DNA of 6,649 nucleotides from Desulfobacteraceae bacterium (GTDB lineage: Bacteria; Desulfobacterota; Desulfobacteria; Desulfobacterales; Desulfosalsimonadaceae), in NCBI GenBank assembly GCA_003551985.1, contig PUOB01000192.1:1-6649 (forward strand), in the 5' to 3' direction. Positions 1 through 5,499 of the stretch are shown here, piece by piece (the first letter of the stretch is position 1; the number at the start of each line of letters is the position of its first letter). A program made the position numbers and the translations under genes. Below the pieces are notes generated by a model that worked only from the letters and a program-made list of their open reading frames with translations, ran no database searches and was not told where the DNA came from.

Positions 1-60
1 GTACTATCAATTCTTCAAAAATTGCACGCGCCTTGATCTTGAACTTTTTACAAAGCCGTC
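1..60. repeat. Right half of a palindromic intergenic repeat, cut by the window start
   Basis: Positions 31-60 match 6501-6530, the right arm of the full downstream copy, at 27 of 30 positions. The only difference is AAA for TTT inside the arm (52-54). Positions 11-30 also align, more weakly, with 6482-6500. The next 28 bases (61-88) keep the same order and spacing as 6531-6558, so the similarity continues past the palindrome. The left half would lie before the window. No protein is encoded here. Confidence 0.8.
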
Positions 61-70
61 TGAAACCGGC

Positions 71-109
71 TTTTTACGATGTCATCAAACCTTGATGCAC
101 TCGTAAAGT
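71..109. repeat. Short imperfect inverted repeat
   Basis: The arms are 71-88 (TTTTTACGATGTCATCAA) and 92-109 (TTGATGCACTCGTAAAGT), separated by three bases. They pair at 13 of 18 positions. The left arm recurs as a similar module at 6541-6558 (TTTTTACG, then ATCAA), where no pairing right arm follows. This is a second type of repeat module next to the GACGGCTTCGTAAAAAGTC type. Confidence 0.6.
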
Positions 110-195
110 TAGCGTACGTGAAATTCTGAGAAATTTCGCATAACGCAGATATTGGACTTTTTACGAAGCCGTCAACCTTGATGCACTCGTAAAGT
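88..195. repeat. Perfect 22-bp direct repeat flanking an inverted half-element
   Basis: Positions 88-109 and 174-195 are identical over 22 bases (core CCTTGATGCACTCGTAAAGT), with starts 86 bases apart. The DNA between them is almost exactly the half palindromic repeat at 112-174. Either the half-element was inserted with a duplicated flank, or the two modules travel as a tandem unit. Twenty-two bases would be long for an ordinary target-site duplication. Confidence 0.75.
112..174 (-). repeat. Half copy of the palindromic repeat, inverted relative to the downstream copy
   Basis: The reverse complement of 112-174 matches 6405-6467 at 58 of 63 positions. Its outer 31 bases are identical to 2593-2623, the copy between genes 2 and 3. 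The four-gene block is therefore bracketed by inverted copies of this 63-base sequence. Only one arm is present here. The outer end reads TGACGGCTTCGTAAAAAGTC on the minus strand. Confidence 0.85.
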
Positions 196-206
196 AACAA
201 GATAAG
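178..206 (+). promoter_or_regulatory. Weak sigma70-like promoter candidate upstream of the first gene
   Basis: TTGATG (178-183) and GATAAG (201-206) each match the -35 and -10 consensus at four of six positions, with 17 bases between them. The -35 part lies inside the second copy of the 22-bp direct repeat, so a repeat may supply part of the promoter. The match is weak and the true start could lie elsewhere in 1-245. No operator or riboswitch is visible. Confidence 0.2.
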
Positions 207-245
207 GAACCTACAACTTACAACCTACTCACCAGGAGGTAAAAA

Positions 246-1403
246 ATGGCCAGAAGAGTTGGGATTTGTGCCGTTGCGCAGACGGATTGGGTGCGCGACC
301 GCTGGTACGACCGGTTCCAGGGAATGGCACTGGAAGTCGTGGAGTCACTCCAGGCACAGACCGGGTTGAACTTTACCCGGCACGAACCGGGAGAGGGCAT
401 TGATATGTCCATCAGCGTATCCGACGATGTGTTCGATGCCAGGACGATTTCCAACAATGCCATGACGGATGTTTTAGGGGCCCATATGGGGTGCGAGGAA
501 AAGGTCGCGCAAAACGGGATACAGGCTGTTTATTACGGTTTGGCGGCCATTGCATCGGGGCACCATGATATTGTTTTGGTTCTGGGACACTGCAAGGAAT
601 CGCAGGGCAAAAGCCGCAACATGGTGACCCACCTGTCATTCGACCCGTTTTATACCCGTCCGGTCGGCCTCGATTTCCGCGCTGCGGCGGGAATACAGGC
701 ACGGGCATATGGTGAACGATCCAACGTTTCCGACGGGCAGCTGGCCCGCATCGTTGCCAGGGCCAGGGAAAAAGCCGCCAATAATCCGCACACCCAAAGC
801 CTTGAAAGCGTTACCGAAGAACAGGTGCTTGCCTCGCCCATGATGGCGGACCCCATCCGGGAACTGCACGAGTATCCCATAGCAGACGGCGCGGTGGGGA
901 TAATCCTGGCAGCCGAGGATATTGCCGGGAAAATAACGGATAAGCCGGTCTGGATAGAGGGCGTCGGCAACTGCATGGACAGTTTTTTCCTGGGAGACAG
1001 GGACCTGTCATCCAATTTTGCCCTGCAGAAAGCGGCCCGGCGGGCCTACGACCGCGCCGGCATCGGCAACCCCCGCGAAGCGATCGATCTTATGGAGTTG
1101 TCCGACCAGTATGCCTACCAGCTTCCTATGTGGATGGAAGGGCTGGGGCTCTGCGATGAAGGCAAAGGCGGCCAATGGATCGATGAAGGGGGTCTTGAAA
1201 AAATGAATGTCAACCCCTCCGGCGGCATGCTCGGCGGGAATCCCTTGATCCTGGGCGGTTTGGTCCGGACGGCGGAAGCGGCGCTTCAGCTCAAAGGCGA
1301 GGCAGGTGACCGACAGGCCGGAAATCCAAAAAAAGCCTTGGCGCATGGTGTTATGGGACCGGCCGGACAATTTCATTCAGTTGTCATTCTTGAACGCAGT
1401 TAG
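246..1403 (+). CDS. Thiolase-fold protein A (lipid-transfer/Ltp-like), thiolase catalytic residues replaced
   Basis: This 385-residue protein has the length and layout of a thiolase-superfamily subunit (thiolase/SCPx/Ltp branch). Visible landmarks are the N-terminal start MARRVGICAVAQTDW, the active-site loop KVAQNGIQAVYYG (86-98) followed by ASGHHDIVLVLG, MELSDQYAYQ (283-292), NPSGGMLGGNP (323-333) and AHGVMGPAG (366-374). Counted against the usual CGSGLQA loop, the nucleophilic Cys position is Ala88. The usual His of GHP is Asn332, and the Cys of the C-terminal CxGGG is His367. Ordinary thiolysis is therefore unlikely. Known Cys-less relatives include Ltp2-type retro-aldolases that work with a DUF35 partner, and two DUF35 domains are encoded downstream. 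ATG 246 follows AGGAGGT (234-240) at a spacing of five. It is the first gene of the run. A structural or substrate-binding role is also possible. Fold: confident. Reaction: not known. Confidence 0.9.
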   Translation: MARRVGICAVAQTDWVRDRWYDRFQGMALEVVESLQAQTGLNFTRHEPGEGIDMSISVSDDVFDARTISNNAMTDVLGAHMGCEEKVAQNGIQAVYYGLAAIASGHHDIVLVLGHCKESQGKSRNMVTHLSFDPFYTRPVGLDFRAAAGIQARAYGERSNVSDGQLARIVARAREKAANNPHTQSLESVTEEQVLASPMMADPIRELHEYPIADGAVGIILAAEDIAGKITDKPVWIEGVGNCMDSFFLGDRDLSSNFALQKAARRAYDRAGIGNPREAIDLMELSDQYAYQLPMWMEGLGLCDEGKGGQWIDEGGLEKMNVNPSGGMLGGNPLILGGLVRTAEAALQLKGEAGDRQAGNPKKALAHGVMGPAGQFHSVVILERS

Positions 1404-1407
1404 GAGG
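1402..1407 (+). promoter_or_regulatory. Shine-Dalgarno of thiolase-like gene B, overlapping the stop codon of gene A
   Basis: AGGAGG at 1402-1407 shares AG with the TAG stop of the upstream gene (1401-1403). It sits nine bases before ATG 1417. It settles the start of the second gene and implies translational coupling of the two thiolase-like proteins, consistent with paired production. Confidence 0.85.
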
Positions 1408-1416
1408 CAAAAAGTC

Positions 1417-2595
1417 ATGAAAAAAAACAGGAACGTCGGAATAATAGGGGTCGGACAATCCGTCTATTCAAGCCACAGGGAAGAGGTCAACCAGCCGGAG
1501 ATGATTCATGAAGCCATCGCGGAAGCCCTTGAACAGGCCGGAATTGTCATGGATGATGTTGATTGTATTGTTCACGGCAACATGGAGCTTTTCGAAATGG
1601 TTCATCAGCCGGACCTCTGGCACAGTCTCGGCACGGGGGCCTACGGCAAGGAGTGCCTGCGGGTGACCACAGGCGGCACTACCGGCGCAACGCTTTGCAG
1701 CGCGGCGGATTACCTGGTGGCTTCCGGACTGCATGATATCGTTGTTGCCGTCGGTTTTGAAAAGCTCCAGGAAGGGCATACCACCGGGGGCATCACCAAT
1801 ATGGCCGATCCGTTATGGGCGCGTCAGCTCCAGACCGGCGCCCTGACCGGGATGACGGCCGACGCGATGATCCAGGAGTTCGGCGAAGACCGGGCCAAGC
1901 GGGCCTCGATGAAATACCGCATCCTTATGGATAAACACGCCATGAACAACGAAAAGGCGCATCGTCGCCTGGGCCTTGACATGGACCAGGCGGAGGATCT
2001 CATGGTCAACTCGCCGGCTCTGGTTGGAGAGCTGCGCATGATTCACATGTGTTCACAAAGCGATGGGGCGTGCGCGATCGTTTTTGCCTCACCGGAAAAG
2101 GCGAAACAGCTCTCTGCGCAGCCCGCCTGGGTAAAGGATCATATTACGGTTCACCGGGAGGAATGTTTTTACATATTCGGGGACGCGCCGGTTTTGATGA
2201 CCCATAAGTACGCCGCCCAAAAGTTGTTCGGCCGCAACAATATCACCGATCCAAAGGAACAGATCGATGTTTTCGAGATGTATGATCCGTCATCATGGTG
2301 GGGTTTGGACTGGATCCGGGAGTTTCTTCTCTTGGAAGGCGATGAACACCTTACCATGGTTGAAAATGATGAAATCACGATGAATGGAAAATTCCCCATC
2401 AATCCGTCCGGCGGCGTGATCGCGTCCAATCCGATCGGCGCGACCGCAATGGTCCGGGTTGGTGAAGCGGCACTCCAGGTTATGGGCAAAGCCGGGGACC
2501 GGCAGGTGCCCGGAAAAGTGGACCAGGCGCTTGCATCCGGTTTCGGGGGGACACTCTGGACGACGCTGCATCTGTTGACAAAAGATGAACCTTGA
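1417..2595 (+). CDS. Thiolase-fold protein B, thiolase catalytic residues replaced
   Basis: This 392-residue protein is a divergent paralogue of the preceding gene product. It begins with NVGIIGVGQSVYSS. It has the loop RVTTGGTTGATLC (82-94), then ASGLHDIVVAVGFEKL, FEMYDPSSWW (286-295), NPSGGVIASNP (329-339) and ALASGFGG (371-378). Aligned to thiolases, the nucleophilic Cys is Gly87, the His of GHP is Asn338 and the C-terminal Cys is Ser374. Cys94 lies nearby but at the wrong place. The family includes archaeal-type acetyltransferase-like proteins and Ltp-like aldolases that pair with DUF35. I infer that it forms a complex with gene A and/or a DUF35 domain, possibly a heteromer. ATG 1417 is chosen for its AGGAGG. 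An in-frame ATG at 1306 would overlap gene A by about 100 bases. The TGA stop is also the first three bases of an intergenic repeat (2593-2655), so the original C-terminus may have been altered. Confidence 0.9.
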   Translation: MKKNRNVGIIGVGQSVYSSHREEVNQPEMIHEAIAEALEQAGIVMDDVDCIVHGNMELFEMVHQPDLWHSLGTGAYGKECLRVTTGGTTGATLCSAADYLVASGLHDIVVAVGFEKLQEGHTTGGITNMADPLWARQLQTGALTGMTADAMIQEFGEDRAKRASMKYRILMDKHAMNNEKAHRRLGLDMDQAEDLMVNSPALVGELRMIHMCSQSDGACAIVFASPEKAKQLSAQPAWVKDHITVHREECFYIFGDAPVLMTHKYAAQKLFGRNNITDPKEQIDVFEMYDPSSWWGLDWIREFLLLEGDEHLTMVENDEITMNGKFPINPSGGVIASNPIGATAMVRVGEAALQVMGKAGDRQVPGKVDQALASGFGGTLWTTLHLLTKDEP

Positions 2596-2655
2596 CGGCT
2601 TCGTAAAAAGTCCAATATCTGCGACGTACAAAAGCGACTTTTACGCGTCTGCCCA
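2593..2655. repeat. Short copy of the palindromic repeat between genes 2 and 3
   Basis: Positions 2593-2623 are identical to the outer 31 bases of the upstream copy (reverse complement of 144-174) and match 6405-6435 at 30 of 31. The rest of the long palindrome is missing. A compact inverted repeat follows: GACG/CGTC (2623-2626, 2646-2649) and AAAAG/CTTTT (2630-2634, 2638-2642) around a CGA loop. CGTAAAAAGTC (2602-2612) can alternatively pair with GACTTTTACG (2636-2645) with one bulge. This looks like an internally shortened derivative. In mRNA it would form a hairpin between the thiolase-like and synthetase cistrons. It might act in partial termination, processing or stability, but the sequence does not show which. 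The remaining gap to 2694 holds only the Shine-Dalgarno of gene 3. Confidence 0.8.
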
Positions 2656-2694
2656 TAACAGGGTAAGGCTAAAAAAAATATACAGGAGGCAACC

Positions 2695-5409
2695 ATGACT
2701 TTTGGCCCATTGGAAGATTATTCCGGCATGAATGTGGGGGATTACATCGACGATTGCGTAAATCGTTACAGTGATTACCCCTACATGACCTTTTATGATG
2801 TGCAATATACCTATGCCCAGTTCCAGCGCAAGGTGCACATTCTGGCCAATGCCTTTAAAAACCTGGGATTCAAAAAAGGTGATTTTATACACGTCTGGGT
2901 CCAGAACAGCCCTGAAACATTGATGGCGTATTATGCCGCCATCAAGATCGGCGCGATTGCGGGTCCGATAAACGGCTGGTGGAAGGGGCCCGAAGTCGAG
3001 TACCTGTTAAACGACTCCAAAGGATCCGCATTGATCGTTGAAGATCAATACCGGCCCATTTTTGAGGAAATAAAGGAAAATTGCCCCCACCTGAAAACGG
3101 TTATAGAAATCGGCGAGGCGCAGTCCGGCGATTACATATCCTTTGACAAACTGATGGCCGAGGGAGACGATGCGTTCGTCACGTGCGAGTGCGACCCCGA
3201 AGATTCAGCCTACATTTTTTACACATCCGGTACCACCGGCAACCCCAAGGGGGTGCTGCTGTCCCATAAAAACATCATTGCCGATGCCAAGATGATCAAT
3301 GCGGCGGCAATGAAGGACGAAAACAAGAATTTTCTCTGCTTCCTGCCGCTGTTTCACGTCAATGCCATGCTGACCTGCATGGCCGGCATGAACAAGGGGC
3401 ATCACATCATATTGCGAAAAGGCTTTTCCGCAACGGAATTCTGGGAAGTCGTGGAACAGTACAAGGTGAATTTCTGGTCCGCCGTTCCCGCTGTCTACCA
3501 GATCCTGCTGTCGGACCCCACGCACAGCAAATATGATCTGTCATCCCTGGAGTTTGGTATCTGCGGGGCTGCGCCCCTGAGCGAAGACCTGATGCGCAAT
3601 TTTGAAAAAACATTCGGTGTTGAGATCATTGAAGGGTACGGGCTTACGGAAGGGACCTGCGTCAGCACCATCAATCCCCGGGACGGGGTGCGAAAGGTCG
3701 GGTCCATCGGCCTGCCGCTGCCCGGTCAGGAAGTGCTTATCGTTGACGAGGGCGGAAACGAGCAGCCGCCTTTTGAACGCGGTGAAATCGTTATCCGCGG
3801 CGACAACGTCATGAAGGCATACTATAACAAGCCGGAAGCGACCGCGGAAACCATCGACGAGAACGGGTTCATGCATACCGGCGACGTCGGCATCAAGGAC
3901 GAGGACGGCTACATTTTCATCGTCGACCGGATTAAGGACATGGTGATCCGGGGCGGGGAAAACATATACCCCAAGGAAATCGACAATTCGCTCGCCAACC
4001 ATCCCAAAATTATGGAAGCCGCCGTCGTGGGCGTTCCGGACGAGGTCATGGGGGAAGAGTTGAAGGTGTTCATCCTGCCTTCGGACGACACGATTACCGA
4101 GCAGGAGGTCATTGACTTCTGCAGGGAGAACCTCGCTTCCTTCAAGGTTCCGAAGTATGTCGAGATCCTGGAGGTCGACATGCCGAGGAATCCCATCGGC
4201 AAGGTGCTCAAGAAGACGCTTCGCCAGTGGGCGACGGACGGCGCACCCAAGCGCCAGAAATCCGAAGCCACGGTGGCCGATATTTTCGGGACCATGGAAT
4301 CGCGGGTCAACCCGGACGGCGTCAAGGGCGTCAAGGCCAATTACGGGTATATCATCACCGGCGAAGGCGGCGGTGAATGGACGGTCTGCGTCAATGACGG
4401 CGATGTGAAGGTCCTCGAAGGGATTCATGATCCCGACGTAACCACCACCTGTGCGGCCCAGGACTGGATCGACATCACCTTAGGCAAGCTCGACGGCATG
4501 ACCGCCTTTTCTTCCGGCAAACTCAAGGTGGAAGGCGATTTGGGGCTTTTGACCAAGGCGACCCAGTTTTTCAAAAAATACCAGCCGCCCAAGGGGGAAC
4601 CCGAGGTGTCCGTGGCCGATATTTTCGGGACCATGGAGTCGCGGGTCAACCCGGACGGCGTCAAGGGCGTCAAGGCCAACTACGGCTATATTATCACGGG
4701 TACCGGCGGCGGCGAATGGACGGTCTGCGTTAATGACGGCGATGTAAAGGTACTGGAGGGCATCCATGATCCGGATGTAACGACCACCTGTGCCGCCAGG
4801 GACTGGATCAACATTACCCTGGGCAAGCTCGACGGCATGAGCGCCTTTACTTCCGGGAAGCTCAAGGTGGAAGGCGATATTGGCCTTTTGACCAAGGCCA
4901 CCCAGTTTTTCAAAAAATACCAGCCACCGGGCGCGGATGCGGAAGAAGCGGCGGAAGAACTGATTGTTTACAAAACCGTGCTGTCCATTCCCCAGCGTTT
5001 TGCCACGGGCCCTGTCATGGGCAAGTTTCTAAACGGGTTCAAGGAAAAGAAAATTCTGGCCAACAAGTGCCCCTCCTGCGGAAGGCGGCAGCTCCCGGCC
5101 CGGGAAGTATGCGCGGAATGCGTGGTCCGCGCAGACCAGTGGGTGGAGGTGGGCCCGGAAGGATCCATTGCCAAGGCGGATATCACCTATTATGCCAGCC
5201 CGGATCCGCTGACCGGGGAGAGTCGGGAGACACCTTACATCTCCGCCCATTTCCTGCTGGACGGGTGCCAGGGACACGAAACGCTGTGGCACGAACTCAA
5301 CCCGGACGATATCGACAAGTGCAGACACGGCGCAAGGGTAAGGCCGGTATGGAATTCGGACCGCAAGGGCGCCATCACGGATATCCTGTATTTTGAGGTC
5401 ATCGACTGA
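2695..5409 (+). CDS. Four-module fusion: acyl-CoA synthetase - SCP2 - SCP2 - DUF35
   Basis: This 904-residue protein is far longer than a usual acyl-CoA synthetase (about 500-560). Residues 1-507 form an AMP-dependent ligase: phosphate loop YTSGTTGNPKG (176-186), YGLTE (315-319), TGD with Asp397, IVDRIKDMVIRGGENIYP (409-426, Arg412), and PRNPIGK with the probable catalytic Lys503. It should convert a carboxylate, ATP and CoA to acyl-CoA, AMP and PPi. Two SCP2-type lipid-binding domains follow (527-632 and 640-745), differing at only 6 of 106 residues. An acidic linker (about 746-755) leads to a DUF35 domain with a zinc ribbon (Cys792, Cys795, Cys806, Cys809) and an OB-fold tail. All modules are in one frame with short linkers, so this is a real fusion. 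DUF35 domains typically dock on thiolase-fold partners, here probably the two upstream gene products. No signal peptide or membrane segment is visible, so it should be cytosolic. ATG 2695 follows AGGAGG (2684-2689). The substrate is unknown; the SCP2 domains suggest something hydrophobic. Confidence 0.95.
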   Translation: MTFGPLEDYSGMNVGDYIDDCVNRYSDYPYMTFYDVQYTYAQFQRKVHILANAFKNLGFKKGDFIHVWVQNSPETLMAYYAAIKIGAIAGPINGWWKGPEVEYLLNDSKGSALIVEDQYRPIFEEIKENCPHLKTVIEIGEAQSGDYISFDKLMAEGDDAFVTCECDPEDSAYIFYTSGTTGNPKGVLLSHKNIIADAKMINAAAMKDENKNFLCFLPLFHVNAMLTCMAGMNKGHHIILRKGFSATEFWEVVEQYKVNFWSAVPAVYQILLSDPTHSKYDLSSLEFGICGAAPLSEDLMRNFEKTFGVEIIEGYGLTEGTCVSTINPRDGVRKVGSIGLPLPGQEVLIVDEGGNEQPPFERGEIVIRGDNVMKAYYNKPEATAETIDENGFMHTGDVGIKDEDGYIFIVDRIKDMVIRGGENIYPKEIDNSLANHPKIMEAAVVGVPDEVMGEELKVFILPSDDTITEQEVIDFCRENLASFKVPKYVEILEVDMPRNPIGKVLKKTLRQWATDGAPKRQKSEATVADIFGTMESRVNPDGVKGVKANYGYIITGEGGGEWTVCVNDGDVKVLEGIHDPDVTTTCAAQDWIDITLGKLDGMTAFSSGKLKVEGDLGLLTKATQFFKKYQPPKGEPEVSVADIFGTMESRVNPDGVKGVKANYGYIITGTGGGEWTVCVNDGDVKVLEGIHDPDVTTTCAARDWINITLGKLDGMSAFTSGKLKVEGDIGLLTKATQFFKKYQPPGADAEEAAEELIVYKTVLSIPQRFATGPVMGKFLNGFKEKKILANKCPSCGRRQLPAREVCAECVVRADQWVEVGPEGSIAKADITYYASPDPLTGESRETPYISAHFLLDGCQGHETLWHELNPDDIDKCRHGARVRPVWNSDRKGAITDILYFEVID
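4273..4929 (+). repeat. Tandem in-gene duplication encoding two SCP2 domains
   Basis: Unit 1 is 4273-4590 and unit 2 is 4612-4929, with a period of 339 bases (113 residues) including a seven-residue linker (KGEPEVS). By hand count the units differ at about 37 of 318 bases (about 88% identity) but at only 6 of 106 residues (E/T, Q/R, D/N, T/S, S/T, L/I). Roughly 27 of the base changes are silent. The duplication is therefore not brand new, and both copies appear to be kept by selection or gene conversion. Identical stretches could recombine and change the number of SCP2 domains between strains. Confidence 0.95.
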
Positions 5410-5499
5410 TGGGCCCGGCCGGCGGGTGTTTTTCCGGATACCTGCGATTCGGACTTTTCAGGAAACCATCGACATTCAATAAAATAAAAAGGATCGACA
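5410..5499. other. Intergenic gap with a possible decayed repeat arm and a weak GC hairpin
   Basis: Positions 5451-5470 (GGACTTTTCAGGAAACCATC) match the repeat arm at 154-173 at 16 of 20 positions and may be a worn copy. At 5413-5427 a stem of four to five pairs (CCCG/CGGG) is followed by GTTTTT. It is too weak to call a terminator. The gap ends with the Shine-Dalgarno AAAAGGA (5487-5493) of the next gene. No promoter stands out, so co-transcription with gene 3 is the simplest reading. Confidence 0.35.

Noticed and set aside
1..200. CRISPR array or tandem-repeat locus
   Set aside because: The repeats are palindromic arms and one pair of 22-mers in mixed orientation, without regular spacing or multiple spacers.
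1306..1416. Upstream in-frame ATG as the start of thiolase-like gene B
   Set aside because: It would overlap the end of gene A by about 100 bases and lacks a Shine-Dalgarno. ATG 1417 has AGGAGG, and its product starts with the usual thiolase N-terminus (NVGIIGVGQS).
3541..4428. Long minus-strand open frame (295 codons) inside the synthetase gene
   Set aside because: It lies opposite a region with clear ligase and SCP2 motifs, has no recognisable domain, and fits an antisense shadow of a GC-rich gene.
4250..4960. Assembly artefact explaining the doubled SCP2 segment
   Set aside because: The two units differ at about 37 bases, mostly silent, so they are not a simple duplicated read. Copy number should still be confirmed.
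5413..5433. Rho-independent terminator after the synthetase fusion
   Set aside because: The stem has only four to five pairs and the T run is short and offset; listed only as a weak hairpin within the gap.
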